Origin: Astropecten irregularis
Lineage: Eukaryota > Echinodermata > Asteroidea > Paxillosida > Astropectinidae
Length of the DNA stretch: 64,000 nt
Reading direction: 5' to 3'
NCBI GenBank assembly: GCA_963971285.1
Contig: OZ020255.1
Location: forward strand, 16,140,931 to 16,204,930
In this document: positions 21,895-35,067 of the stretch, piece after piece
Numbering within the stretch: the first letter of the stretch is position 1
Layout of the letters: every line of letters starts with the position of its first letter
Made by a program: the position numbers and the translations under genes
Notes under the pieces: generated by a model
What the model saw: only the letters and a program-made list of their open reading frames with translations
Databases searched by the model: none
What the model was told of the DNA's origin: nothing

Positions 21895-24091
21895 AGTCCC
21901 CTTTAAAATGTACAATTCCCCCCCCCCCACCCCAATCCCCCTCTCCATGTTCATGTCCAAGGGCTGATCTGCACAGCAGAGCATTGATAACCCATGTTAC
22001 TTGACAGCACCAATCACCCATCATAGGTCACAATACATTTAAAGCACTTATACACGCACCTGAACAGGTGTACAGTGTGCTGTAATGTACACATTCTATG
22101 TACATTGAGCATGGTCTGTACTCCCCTGTGGCAGGTGCAGTCTGTGGCTACACATGTACTCACAGCAATGTGATACGTGAACAGTTACATGTAAATCACA
22201 GAGCTAGGAAATCCATTCCAGACAGCTGTCCTTATGCGTACTTCACATGTGTGTTTACATACATGTACATGTGCACAGATTCTGATTAAAACATAAAGTT
22301 AGTGTATTTGCACTAAGTACATACTGTATCATTGTACATGTACATACGTGTACATGTACACTAGATGTTGTACACTTTACGTTAAATGCTGTATGTTTGG
22401 ACCAAAGTAACATACCGGTACATCACGTACAGTACTACAGTATGTACATCTACACAAAGCAACATACATGTACTAGAAGAACCTGTAAAACATGCCTCTA
22501 CTGAATCTTTCCACGAAACTTCAGTAATCTCCCCCCTAAAACTGTACGCTAAAAGGTCAAATTCAGGGTGTGAAATTGACAAAACATGCTGACATTTTAT
22601 CCATGCACCAGGGAGCAGTTTATCCATGCCTGCTAGTCACCTGAGGTCAAAAGGTCACAGCGCTCTGATCCCAGCTTTGACATCTACCCATTTCAGACAT
22701 TTTGATATTTTCCACATGAAATGTTTCTACGACTACGCTGGAATGACATTGCCCAATCAAGCATGAGATACATGTACTTGACTTGACAATCACCATGACA
22801 ATCATCGTGTGACTATGGCAATGATTAATCCCCATTTAACCTAATCTCCTTGCTTAATCCTCTCCGACCCGGACAAAAACACGCCCAAGTTACAGATTGA
22901 ATTCTTAATAATCCAACTACACATAGGATTTCCACATGCGTACACATGGATGACAAACAATAAAAGGTTTATATTTCAACCGTTTCAATCCCTATTTTCC
23001 GGCTCACTCGTTTTTCACATGGCAAAAAGTCCAACCCGATCGGGAATAGAATATTGCGACTGTTCGCATCTGCCCCTTCAGTGCACAGTGCCGTGAGGGT
23101 TTGAATGCTGTTAATATGAGAGGAATAATAGCATGGCCTGTCAGGAGTCTCGACGGATGAAGTGAAGTGGTCGGTTCTTGCACATCAATTTATCAATAAA
23201 TAGCCGAAATGAATATCTTCATGGTAAGAAAGACTTGTGTAGTCCTACACGTACACGTGTACATGTACACTGTACCATCTAGCAGGATATACTGTGCACA
23301 TACTGCAGTATTGAGAAACTGAAACCGCTGTCCAAATAGTGAGTCGAAAATAAATCCTGCTCTGGAGATGATGAAATATAAACATGCACACATCCAATAC
23401 ATGTACATGTACATGAACGATACTGTATGCAAACCATAATTATTTTTTTAGCTGCCAATTTGTTTACGTAGAAATTCCTTGGCTGTAAGATTGCCCTAAT
23501 TTCCCTGCATGCAATCCAATTTAATCATTTCTTTAATAAAAATGTGCCCTACTTTAAAAAGAATCCGGCAACTTCAATGTAAAACGGCTTTTATAGTAAG
23601 CTTTGAAGTGTATTGTTGAAGTGGAAGTGTACTTGTGTCTTGTTGAAGGGCACATGTACATGTATGATTTTACTGGAATATTTTATAGGCTTCTAATTCA
23701 ATGACCATTGGCACAAAGGCAATTTAACTTCTTTTCCTTTGTGAATTCTATGCCCTGATCTAGACATGTACAGTACATGCAGGAAATGTCATAATAATTT
23801 TCAGAGACGAAATATTTACCAGTCCATAGCATTTGTATGCATTGTGCATCCTCAATGCTGCATCTAAGGCCTTAAGGCTTGTGGATTTTTCTCATGCTTG
23901 TGAAATCTTACGAAAATGTCATTGTATGAAAAGACACCAATGCTTAAGAATGAAAGTTGTCCGTGGTGAATACTTCAAAAATTTCTCAAGCATGAGAAAA
24001 ACTTGTAAGCAAGCATCTTGTGAAAAGGCTTGAAGAAGGCACACATTCTGTCAACCAAGTCTGTCAATAAGACTGATCCATGTACAATGTA
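21895..24091. other. No gene recognised
   Basis: Non-coding with many TACATGTA motifs (22.1-22.5 kb and 23.2-23.4 kb). No supported exon on either strand. Confidence 0.5.
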
Positions 24092-24470
24092 AAGCCCTGT
24101 ACGCACTGGAATTTGTTTTGGCAAAGTTACCGAGACGCTGGGTACTTTTCAAGTCCAGTGCGGATGTCTGAGGAAGTCTACCTCTCAGTTACTTTTCCCG
24201 GCCCGCGTGGGTATTTCTACCGGCCAACCTCTGCCCAGGAAGAATTCCCGAGACACTTTATCCGAGACGAAAAGCCCATTGTGGACAGTGTGAGTCGGGT
24301 ACCCTCATAAGCCTAGTATTATCAGCTCGGTAACTCTTCCACTCGTGCATGGTTAAGTTAGCCTATTCAAAAGTACGGACACCGGTAATATTTGCCAATT
24401 TTTCATTTTAGGCCTACCCATTGGCTCAGTGAAATCCCCAGAAAAAAAGTCCAGTGCAGACAGGGCTTAA
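24092..24470. mobile_element. Terminal-inverted-repeat element, second copy
   Basis: Left end GCCCTGTACGCACTGGA and right end TCCAGTGCAGACAGGGC are inverted. The interior matches the 14.5 kb copy (CAGTTACTTTTCCCG, TCGTGCATGGTTAAGTTA) but lacks the 67-bp palindrome. Confidence 0.75.
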
Positions 24471-25642
24471 GTCCCATGACACGCAGTCAGTCTGCCCAGA
24501 AAGAATAAAATGCAAAGATGCACACATGTACCATGGTCCAATAACTTGCAGTATAAGAGCATCATGCAATTTTTTTTTCTCACAGTTTTCACCGTATGGA
24601 TCCCAGGTAAATGTCAAAGTATCATAGCGATCCAGGGTATACACTGTACACATACAAATGTTGATATGCACAAAATGTGTACAGTACCCTTTTGTCAAAT
24701 ACACGTACATTTTCACAATTACTGTACATTCATGCAAGGTTTTAAGCCATCATATGGCTTGCACTGAGAAACAGTAAGTCTGAATAGTAGACATAAATAC
24801 TGAACTATGAAGAGGTTTAACTTTATTTATCTATGTATTTATTTATTTATTGTGTGTAAATATTACATAAATTGAATGTACATAATATTTATTTATTTAT
24901 TTATTATTTTCTGTCCTCTAAATAGCTCCCCTGTAATTGGCAATGTATTGCTGTTGGATGAGATTAATAAATAGAAAATAGAAAAAAGAACTAGACATTT
25001 AAGTGTTCGTGGATGCACATGGAGCTGTTCCAACTTATTTGATCAGCTTTATAATCTCTGATGACATCATTATGACGTCACTGCCATTTCCAAAGCAGCA
25101 TGCACATCTACAGGATCTAACAAAGCTTTCACAAACAGTAAGTCTGAATAGTCTAGACATAAAAACTGAACTAGAAATAGTGTTTTATGTACATGTACAC
25201 TGCACAAGTGTACATTACAGGTGTATAAGCTGTGTTACTGATGGAACAGGTGTACATGAAGCACTCAGCCTCTACTTGCAACCTGCTTTGAAGGCTGAGA
25301 TAAATAGCTCATGATTGCTTCTGTCTCCTAGGTAATTGCAGCCTATAGGGACAGAGCTGGTTAATATCAATGGTTGATGTCTGGACCATATGGACATGAA
25401 CTCCTTCGGCAATGATGAGATGAGAATGTATCAGATCCACTAATAACAGTTAGTTAAAATGCTCATTTCAAGCTGTCAGTTTGTAATGCAATTTTATCTC
25501 TACATTGAAAACTGTCAATGTTACAGATCTCTTAGATTTGCGGCTATGCATGACAGAAGTACAGTAAGCCTATATGTATATACCATGTGACAGACTGATA
25601 GTATGGGGCGGCTCTGAAAAGAGCCAGTTTACTCAACGTAAT
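24471..25642. other. No gene recognised; ATTT microsatellite
   Basis: TTTATTTATTTATT-type microsatellite at about 24823-24907. Otherwise plain non-coding sequence, with CACAAACAGTAAGTCTGAAT-like text twice (24.77 and 25.13 kb). Confidence 0.55.
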
Positions 25643-26186
25643 TTGCTTAGCACAAAATGTCTTGCTCAATAAAACAAACCACCATTAAAAAATTCCATTT
25701 GATATCCATGGATGTCCAGTGAACAACAGCCAAAGAACAATCACAAACTGTGTAACACACAACACATAGAAATTTGGTTGTTAATTCTGTTTTTATAAAG
25801 ACAGGAATTTAATGTGGTACCCGTCGCGATATTGAATTCGATTCATCCCGCTGACCCCAGCTAGCTCGGTGGCCTAGCAGTATGGCATCTGCACTTAGTA
25901 AGCAGGAGGTCGTGGGTTCGAATCCCACCTGAGCCAGCAGGGGATTTTTTTCACAGTGCTCATCCAATAGCGCTCCGCACTTACGCTAAAAATAGTACCG
26001 GACCTCAGACAAACATTGCAACGATGCACACATGCGTGGGTGCATGTGCATGTACAACACTTGTGTTAGTCAATGTTTGTCTGACATCCGGGAATTTTGT
26101 GACGTCATTAGTGCGGAGCGCTATATGAAGGAATTTAATTATTAGCAATTGTTTGTGCTAAGCAGGGTCGTGAAAATTGGCCCTAG
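25643..26186. mobile_element. Family E element split by a later insertion
   Basis: The left part ends at GGAATTTAAT (25804-25813) and the right part resumes after a second GGAATTTAAT (26130-26139) with GCAATTGTTTGTGCTAAGC and AATTGGCCC. Removing the insert and one duplicate restores a normal family E hairpin. Confidence 0.8.
25814..26129 (+). mobile_element. Composite insert: family B SINE head plus family F hairpin
   Basis: The insert carries the family B leader (GTACCCGTCGCGATATTG), a tRNA-like head at 25864-25935 (B box GGGTTCGAATCCC), then a full family F hairpin from 25966 to 26124 (AATAGCGCTCCGCAC ... GTGCGGAGCGCTAT). A perfect 10-bp duplication, GGAATTTAAT, bounds the whole unit, so SINE head and hairpin arrived together or F landed inside an existing SINE. 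Confidence 0.8.
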
Positions 26187-28397
26187 TACTGTAAAGGAAA
26201 TAAGACAAGTTATGTTCTGTATTGTAGGCCTACAGTATGAACAAGACTGTGAGTTTCTCTGTCAAGTACAGAGCTATGGTAAGTACCATGGAATGACCAC
26301 AGAACTTGACATTTCACGGATCATGTTCCCAGGATTCACTGGTCATTGCTATCAGTAGACATGCACTTGAATCTCTAGTCTTGGTCCAGTGGATCCATTG
26401 ACATGTTCCACTTCACACACACACCAGACGCTGATAAGCGAGGCCTCAAGGCGCCAATTGAAATCTCACTGGATCAGCGGCAGGAAAAAAACATTGACTG
26501 GACCAAGTCTAGTGATTCAAAGTGCTTAGTCTGGTCTCAGTGAATTCCATTGTGGGTATGTCTTGAGGTCAGAATTGAGTCTGGTGATTCCAAGGCTTGT
26601 CCTGAACTGACTTCCATGGGCAGAAAGCCTAATATCCCTATAGCCACAAGATACATGACGTACAGTGTGGTGTACATGTACATGTATGAGATTTCCTTCT
26701 ATGAACCTACACTGTAGGCCTACATGTTGGAGAAAACAGACCTGTGCTAGTGATACAAACTGTGAAAGCACTTTCACAAGTAATGTACATACATGTACAT
26801 GTACATGTGGTTCAGTGTATACGCATAATTATGTACACACAGAGAACGGAAGTTAGGCTCGTGTCCCAACAACAAAACAGGTCATTGTGGGTCAACAGGA
26901 ACCAACAGGAACCATAAGAGAGAAACCAAAACAGGAAAGATGAGTGGTGTGGTATGTGTGGCAGTACAAGTATAGCCAGGATGCATGTACAGCACCTAAA
27001 TATACAGTATGAAGTGGTGTCAACTTGGGATCAACAGGATCACACATCAATCTGTGGTCATTCCAGTGTTCATGTACAGTATGCTTGTCAGCCAAAATAA
27101 TGTGACATTTCAATATTGATATGGTTTGTTGTCCACATGTTAAACCAATGCACTGAATTTACTTTGGCTTTTCCTCCCAACTCGTCTTTAGATGACAAAA
27201 GGAAGTCCTGCAACACATTTCTGCCGATAAATTTCAAATTCACAATATAAATTCCTATTAATCAGTGACAATTTAGGTCGTATCCGAAACGGGCTTCCAG
27301 AGCTATGGCTAGGTCTATTCTTTTGGTGTTTCTGAGTATTTCCAATGGAGCAAAGACCTAGACCTACATGTATACATGTAGCTTTAGACAACAGATTCGG
27401 ATGCAAGCTTAGATTTGTTTACTTCTTACAGGTGGTGCCACATTCATTTCACTAAAAGATTGCTTGAGTAGGATTAGTCATTTTACTTTAACTTTTGATT
27501 AGCCTATTTGTTGTTGATTTGGGGAGTGGCTAGTATCTTGATTGTAAGGATTGGAGTTTGCAAATCACCAGGAAAAAAAAACCTAATAAAAAAAAACATG
27601 CAGCAGAGTGTTTGCCAAAAATACTTCAATCACACATTTCATTCCCCAGACCCACAGGGGTTAATCTTTTGGGTTTACTACGTCCTACACTAATCTTTTC
27701 ATTCAACAAACTGCAATTCCCTTGGTTCATACCACTGGTACTTTAACACACTCAACACTGGAGCGGGAAAACACCGTGTAGAGGCCTACACACGGAAAAA
27801 TATCCTGCTAAATTCTTCTAGGATAATAATATATTCCATCCCCACCTCGGGCTAAGATTGGTATTAAAGATTGGTCATTGGACGGCCAGTAGTTTGCTCT
27901 TTATGTTCTTTGTAAGACCATTGAAAAAAAAAAACGTGAGGAAAAAATGAATGACTGGTTTGGCGTGTGAAAATCAAACTTGTGAACGGCATGCATGTAC
28001 TAGTACAATGTAGAATTTGTATGAATCAAGCGGTACAGTGTAAATATGTCCGCAGACTACTCAATGAAATAGGCTGTTTTTTTTATACTGGCTATTTCTA
28101 TAAAGCGTAATGCCCTATTTCCTGGTGTCAATATTTGGCATTATATGATCAAAGGATCTAAAAGAGACCAACTTTTTTTTTCAATCTTCAAGCCTGGTTT
28201 CAGATTCATACAGATTCTATTTTATAAATGTAATTCAATGAGAAGAATTAAAACCATTTACTGAAACTGAAAATAAAATTGGGATCCTTGGAAAAATTTT
28301 TATTATAAATCTTTTCCTCATGTGCTTAAACCATTATTTCGTTTTCAAAATCGTTTGATGTGTCTGGTTTCATTTTTAACATAATTTCAATGTAAGT
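26187..28397. other. No gene recognised
   Basis: TACATGTA motifs near 26.7-26.8 kb; A-rich at 27.6 and 27.9 kb. No exon was supported. Confidence 0.5.
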
Positions 28398-28536
28398 ACA
28401 TGTAATAAACTGCTGCAAACTGCTCATCAGCCAATAATGACCTGAAATTTATAAATGCTTGGAGTTAAGAGGGCCTGGCATGTTTCGATCCTAGCAGGAT
28501 CTTTAACGCGTCAGGCCCTCCTAACTCCACTTGAGC
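28398..28536. mobile_element. Family G element, shortened
   Basis: CTGCTCATCAGCC, GCTTGGAGTTAAGAGGGCC, GATCCTAGCAGGATC and CAGGCCCTCCTAACTCCA are in order, with the second half truncated. Confidence 0.65.
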
Positions 28537-29102
28537 ATAATATCAATTCATGTAATAACTCAGGACTTTGCGATTTTCCATTTAATTAGAAAAAAATAAA
28601 TAAAGAAAAAGTAACAAACAAATATCCAAATTGCATAAAAAGTTTGCAAAAGATGAAACATCCTTCCCAACACAATATCGCTTCCATTTTCCACATTGTA
28701 CATGTATTACATACCGTATGTACAAATGTACATGTATGTACATGTACGTATACGTACACAGTACATGTACAACATGTAAAGGTACGTACACGTGTACATG
28801 TTCACGTACTCTACACTGTAGACATGTTTCGTACATGGATCTCGACGTGTATGGCATCCATCTCAATTTGGGTTAATCAAAGGCCAAGCTGGCCTTGAAT
28901 TATATAGAGATGGTCAGGCTTCTAATTGATAAGTGATTTCTGCATGAACTGCAATCTCTATTTGCTGCTGTCTACACAATACACAGTGTAAGTAAGTACA
29001 AGTATGCGCGCATTAGCATGCAACTGCCATTGAACAAACAGTACATGCACAGAACAGACCCAAAAATAATCATTATCAATTCAGGAAAAAGAAATTGCAC
29101 AG
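28537..29102. other. No gene recognised; dense TACATGTA/TACGTACA
   Basis: At 28.69-28.81 kb alternating ACATGTACGTATACGTAC-type sequence produces overlapping ORFs that are low-complexity artefacts. Confidence 0.55.
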
Positions 29103-29263
29103 AATAGCGCTTCACACTAATGACGTCACAAAATTTCCCGGATGTCAGACAAACATTGTTTCACACACGGATATGCACTCGCACACGCACACACGTCGTT
29201 TGCATGGTTGCAATGTTTGTCTGAGATCAGGTGCTATTTTCAGTGCAAGTGCGGAGCACTATT
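29103..29263. mobile_element. Hairpin element, family F
   Basis: Reverse orientation copy: AATAGCGCTTCACACTAATG at the left, AAGTGCGGAGCACTATT at the right, with GTCAGACAAACATTG facing CAATGTTTGTCTGA. Confidence 0.75.
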
Positions 29264-30142
29264 AGAAAATCATAACTTAACAACATTATCATAATACAAG
29301 TAGGCCTACATACATGTAGCTTAAAAACTGACAACCTTTAGAAGAAAAGCCAACCTTTTTAGGGGCCTACAAATCTATTTTTTCCTGCAGTGTCAATTCA
29401 AATTTACAAAGTGTAAGATTATAGTGTTTACTGTTATTAAAACGAACCAAATGCAATTGATTTGCATGTGGTTTCAACCCCAAACCGGATATCTATTGTG
29501 TGGGTTTTTGTAGAAATACAATTCATTGTGCACATTTTGTAGATCAGCCAACCGTAACATGGACTGGTCTATTTCTACATGTACACGTACCTCCATGGAT
29601 ACTCTATACCATACTTATAGTGTACATTATTCATGTGCAGACGGACACATGTGCGCCACATGTGTCCAGTATTTCAATTTACCAAGGTCTCAAGAACAGA
29701 ACAGCGACTCACAAAGAAAATAAATAATACAGTACATTCATGATTTACCAGACATGTGCATATGTACATGTACATGTATGTGATTGGCTTACAATGTGCC
29801 CATGTGCACATCCAGTCATATTCATTAGGATCCATGACATGATGTGTACACTGCGTATGTATACAGCATGCATGGAGCATACAATGTGCATAGGTATGTA
29901 GTATGACATAGCATTCCTATATGGTGAGATCATCAGTAGATAGACATGCAACAGGGACAATACCCTTCCAAGGCCAGGCAGAGTACCAGTGTGTATACAT
30001 GTACACTGTGCAATCATTCTGCCCGGTGCCCATCCAGTCAGTGCCTGGACACTACTACACTTGAACCACTGGCATTGGTAATGTTGCATGGTATCCTACA
30101 ATGAAGATATCAAACCAGATATTGCAACTGACATTGTGTATT
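29264..30142. other. No gene recognised
   Basis: No supported exon or shared repeat beyond TACATGTA motifs. Confidence 0.5.
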
Positions 30143-30520
30143 AAAAAGGTACAGTACAGGATTGGTAACATACCCAAACAGAAATGTTCACAGATTTACG
30201 TACATTTAACTTTCAGAGTATGGTGCTGGTACTTGTAAAAACATTGTACCATTAAAATACTTCCCCCTGAAATGGTGTATTTATCCAGAAATTTGTAAAA
30301 ACAAAGACCGAAAACAGTTTTGATCTTGGGGTAAGATCAAAAGCATCTTTTATGTTTTATAAGAACAATTTCGACTGGTTTTCGCTATTTTCTTGTCACT
30401 CAGATGTTTGATTGAGCTCAAATTTTCACAGGTTTATTATTTCATTGTCCATGCTGGATCAGAAAAAAGTGTGAGTGCTGTTTTGTGACCTTTACCAATC
30501 ATGTGTTACTAGGCACCTTT
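30143..30520. mobile_element. Hairpin element, family H
   Basis: Starts AAAAGGTACAGTACAGGATT; interior GTGTATTTATCCAGAAATTT, TTTTGATCTTGGGGTAAGAT and GATTGAGCTCAAATTTTCAC; ends GTTACTAGGCACCTTTAA. Closely related to the 32.5 kb copy. Confidence 0.75.
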
Positions 30521-31379
30521 AATCACTACGTCCCAGACGTCCCTACTACATGTAGGCCTACATGTAAGCCTATATGCACTGCACAATTAAGTGCAAACCG
30601 TTTACCGTTTTTAACAAACCGTTTAATTTTCTAACAAGTAGTCAATAAAAGTAATAAACTGATGCAAACTGCTCATCAGCCAAAATAATGACCTGAAATT
30701 TATCAAATGCGTAGAGTTAGGAGGGCCTAATTTTATAACATGTATACAGGTACATGTACTTGTAATATATCCCATGCAAAACATTACCCAGTTCATTTGG
30801 GTTAGCTCAATTCCCTATCAATGGCCCACCAATTGATATAATATTCTTACCAAATGGAGTGCGGTGTTGTTTTTTTCCCCCAGAAATTCCCCATCCCACT
30901 CTCCTACATTAAATGCAGGACTCATGATACGCGATCAATTTCGGCCTTAAAAAAACATCGACGATTGAGATTAAATTAGCCAGCCATTCCCCCTGCTATA
31001 ACTGACTGCTCAGCGAGCCAGAGGGGAGACAGGGATGGGACAGATAGCTAGCGATGATGATGAGCACTACTGGGGCTGTTGAGGATAAAATAATCGGGAC
31101 ATTCTCGCAGAGCAACACTTGGGGTGCCAGCAGGCAGCAACCTGGTAGTGATTAAGAGGTGGGAATTTGATGAAACAGGGATGATGAGATGACGACGAGG
31201 GGATGACAGAACTGGGATCATGGAGAATGGAATTAGAGAAAGAAAAAGCCATCGTAATTGATCGGACTGTGATTATCAAGGATGAAAATGATTAGGGGCC
31301 TACTCAAGGAAAGCAATATAAAAATACCTGACAATGTACACATTTACACTGTATATAACAAAAATAAACTTACAATAAA
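30521..31379. other. No gene recognised; family G fragment
   Basis: Family G left arm (CTGCTCATCAGCCAAAATAA, GTTAGGAGGGCCTAA) at about 30663-30730. The ATGATGAG-rich stretch at 31.05-31.28 kb is of unknown role. Confidence 0.5.
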
Positions 31380-31622
31380 TCTAATCATCAAATAACCACA
31401 AAGGAAACTGACTGGATTGGTTTTAAGTCAAAGATGTATGTGCATGGTTTCATGGCTTCTGACTGCCAAAAGAATAGATAATTGACTATTAGGGACACCA
31501 TAATCTTACCAACATACTGTAGGACTGGAAAGCTCAGTTGGTAAGAGTGACGGAACGGTATTCCGGAGGTCGCTCATTCAAATCCCGCTCCAGTCAATTT
31601 TGCTTTGTTCACTTTTCAATTA
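31380..31622 (+). mobile_element. tRNA-derived SINE, family A
   Basis: Body AATAACCACAAAGGAAACTG, the CTTCTGACTGCCAAAAG segment, then a plus-strand head at 31521-31594 with AAGCTCAGTTGGTAAGAG and a worn B box (TCATTCAAATCCC), ending CAATTTTGCTTTGTTCAC. Confidence 0.7.
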
Positions 31623-32024
31623 CTTAAAATAAACTAATAGTTGTACTTTGGTTATATGACCTTTTTTCTCATAAAGGATAAAAAAAAAAAACATTTTATG
31701 AACAAAGAACAAGGAAGTCTGGCGTCATGGTTTCATTTCGGTCACCAGAGATAACACATTCAGTACCAGATAACGCGCAATAACAATCTCTGAGCATGGG
31801 AACCATGTTTCACTCAAGTTGTAATTATACAGCACTTGGAACGCTGCTATAAGGAACAAAGCAGGATGCACAGATATTATCCGTTATAGTGGTCGCTCGT
31901 TATAGAGATTTAAAGAACCATATTGGACATGTACATAATACACAAAGAATTGTGAGCCAAGGATGACGATGGGTTTAACCAAATGTTTGGTATAGCGGCG
32001 TTCGGTGTAGCATCATTCCACTCT
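31623..32024. other. No gene recognised
   Basis: Plain non-coding sequence. Confidence 0.5.
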
Positions 32025-32169
32025 AATGGGAGACTTTTGGAGAGTCGGTCTTGAGTCAACAGCGCACGCGCATGAATGCGCAATACAACGCGCGCATGCT
32101 CACAATTGCGCAAGCATGGTTTGCGCGTGCGCTGTTGACTCAAGACCGACTCTCCAAAAGTCTCCCATT
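32025..32169. repeat. 47-bp perfect inverted repeat with CG-rich loop
   Basis: Arms 32025-32071 (AATGGGAGACTTTTGGAGAG ...) and 32123-32169 (... CTCCAAAAGTCTCCCATT) match without mismatch. The 51-bp loop is unusually rich in GCGC/CGCG for this AT-rich region (GCGCATGAATGCGCAATACA). Probably a recent hairpin transposon. Confidence 0.85.
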
Positions 32170-32503
32170 GGTTTCAGTTTGCATACAAACTGTGCATCGT
32201 GTAATAAACATGCTACATGTACTTCAAGCATTGACTAAAGTTGTTACAATTCCTCACATGCTTGTGACTGCTCTCTGTGTGGGATGATAGGATAGGAACA
32301 CACCCTTAATTAATTCAGCAGTTTAAGCAATTATCATTCTTGAGGAATATTATAGGGCAACACAGCTACTGTATAAGGCATTTTCACACTACGAAGGGTG
32401 CACATGTACAAAGAGTGTGATGAGATGATACGAAAACACTGTACTGCGTACATGGATACCGGTATTGGTTTAAATACATGTACAAGAAAAAAATAAACCG
32501 TTT
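32170..32503. other. No gene recognised
   Basis: Plain non-coding sequence. Confidence 0.5.
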
Positions 32504-32870
32504 TAAAAGTACAGTACAGGATTGGCAACATACCCTAACAGAAATGTTTACAGATACATGTACATGTAATTTACATACCGTATAACTTTCAGGATATGAA
32601 AATAGTGCTGGTAGAAACATACTGTTCAAATATTTCCTCCTGAAATGCTGTATTTATCCAGAAATTAGTAAAACAAAGACCGAAAACAGTTTTGATCTCG
32701 GGGAAAGATCAAAACCACTCTTTATGTTTTATAAGAAAAATCGAGTTGGTTTTCTCGCTATTTTGTTCTGACTCAGATGTCCGATTGAGCTCAAATTTTC
32801 ACAGGTTTTATATATGCTGGATTAGACAAAGTTTGAGTGCTGTTCAGTGACCTTGTATTATACCTTTAAT
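32504..32870. mobile_element. Hairpin element, family H
   Basis: Starts AAAAGTACAGTACAGGATTG and ends GTATTATACCTTTAAT. The interior matches the 30.1 kb copy (TTTTGATCTCGGGGAAAGAT, GATTGAGCTCAAATTTTCAC), with a TACATGTACATGTA expansion near 32.56 kb. Confidence 0.75.
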
Positions 32871-34055
32871 AACACATAACAACTTTGTAATGCACTTTGT
32901 AATGCATAAAAATAACTACATGTAGTAATAAAAAAAAAATACATAAGAAACTTGCATTTTAGTCTTCAAATGCTATTACCTGTACCAAGTTTTTAATATT
33001 CACCTACATGTACATGTACATGTATGTATTAGAAAAACACAGCTACAGGTACACATGTACCTCTATATGGTTACAAGAGACCTGTATGTGTACATGCATG
33101 ATGTATGCAGGCAAGCATGCACAGGTCTTGGCGTCTTGGAGGGGCAAGGCTAATTTCCCATGGCAAACGGCAAGTTTCTAGGAGTCGAACTGAAATCCCA
33201 GTTGGAACATTTCAAGAGGCATCAAAGACCTCACGATGACACTTATTATGCAGGGCACCTGCTTCAGTTCCACGAAAAGTAAGTTCAGGCTATTTTTGGG
33301 ATACTTTATTGAGTAGGTGAAATGTTCATATCAACCATGTGACATGTTACAAGTTTTATTCTAAGCCTTAGTGTATGTTGGCATCTAGCCAAGGTCATGA
33401 GTTAATTAACTTTGACAGTACATACAGCTGTAACTTTATAAGATGACATCTTAATATTGATGGATATATTCACATGCTGCTTAGCATTCATCAATGTGAA
33501 CTCTCATTTCTCATATATGCTGTGTGTATAACACAGATCCAAAGAAAAATCTTGACAGCGTAAAAACCAAGGGGTTAGAAACAGCCTGAAAAGTGCACAT
33601 CTGGTGTGCCTTTAAACTCCACCCCCCCCCCCTTCCTCCTCAACCCGACCTCAACCAGACCAGCGAAAATAGTTTCCCTAAAAAGTTGGGCAAATTTATT
33701 CACTGCCTGTGAAGTTATGAATCACGGCCGCTTGGGGAGGAAAGTGAATCAGTAATCGGATACTGTAAGCGAGGAAAAGTGATTCAAGAAAAAAGAAAGA
33801 AATCTATTTCTGAACAAGCGTATGGATTCAAGCAATTTCTTTTTTCTGTTTTTTTTTTTTTTTGGCTAGATCAGGTACAACTGCACAATGTTGCTATAAT
33901 GTCAACGTCCCAGATGACTTGAATCACACATCTGGGGGATGACACAGGGGAACTTAGCTACATGGAGGTATGGCTAAACTCTGCAAGCAAGGAAGAAGCT
34001 TAGCTGAACCAGTTCTATTCATGCACTAAAACTAGTACACTCGCAATACGGGCAA
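32871..34055. other. No gene recognised
   Basis: C-rich tract at 33.62 kb and T-rich tract at 33.85 kb. A moderately GC stretch at 33.12-33.28 kb has no ORF of note. Confidence 0.5.
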
Positions 34056-34173
34056 TTCACAATAGTGCGCCACCATGAGTTTGCAACGCTTTGGCCAATC
34101 ACAATGCGCGGAATTAGTTTTTTGGCCAACGCATTGCAAAACTCAAGGTGACGCACTATTGTGAAACGCCCGT
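34056..34173. mobile_element. Short hairpin element (ACGGGC ends)
   Basis: ACGGGCAATTCACAATAGTG faces CACTATTGTGAAACGCCCGT, with TTTGCAACGC facing GCATTGCAAA inside. The flanks AAT on both sides may be a 3-bp target duplication. Confidence 0.7.
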
Positions 34174-35067
34174 AATTAATTAAAGGTTTGTTTGATCAGG
34201 GAAAGAATTAAGCCTAGACTCAAAGTCATTGGTAAACTGGAGGAGGATTAAAGAGGTTGACAGCGTGGGAGTACAGAGGGAGGATTATATTTCTGGAAGG
34301 TATTCGTTTGAGACCTGGATATTTCAGTTCTAGGTAGATGACTGTTGGACAGGAAACTTGAACCAAGGGAAAACCCTCGGAAGAGGGTCAAAGGATTGAG
34401 TAAAGGTTGCAAGGAAGTTCACGGCAATAATTCCTGGGTTTCATTTCCAGTTCAAATGCACAACAATGCATGGCTTGAAGCTTTTAACTTTACATCAACG
34501 TCTTTCATATAGAGGAACAACCTATAATATATTATTCTCCTCAGTTTTGGACACATACTACATGCAGCAGATCAAGATAAGAAACTTCTGTATCATGACC
34601 AGTGGTCCAGATCTAGATCAAAAACTTTTGCATCATGACCAGTGGTCGCTTTCACAAAGATTTGCGATTCATCTTTTAGATGAGTTGTTCATGTTTCCAT
34701 AGTGCTCAGCTACATTTGTACATGTAGTATTGTGACATCACACTTTGCTTAGCAATTAAGATTGATACATGTATGCATGTTGCGATCAGTCTTAGCCTTT
34801 CGTTAAATCGAGCTCTGGTATCTTCCATGCATCAAAAAAAAACTGCATCCCAAAAAAAGCCAGCGTTTTGCTTATTATATACTGTGGATGAACACGTTGC
34901 TTCACAGGCCTGCGCTGAAAATGTCTAAAGACCGTATTTCCTGCTGCAGGACTAGGATCAGGGGGCTTGATAAGCTGTAGTCTCTAGAGGATGAATCATA
35001 ACTTATTCCTGTGTTTGCACATCTTTGTCTGTAATAAACTCCTCCATATTACACTGTATGTGCTTCG
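34174..35067. other. No gene recognised
   Basis: Short internal duplication ATCATGACCAGTGGTC near 34.59 and 34.63 kb. No exon seen. Confidence 0.5.
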
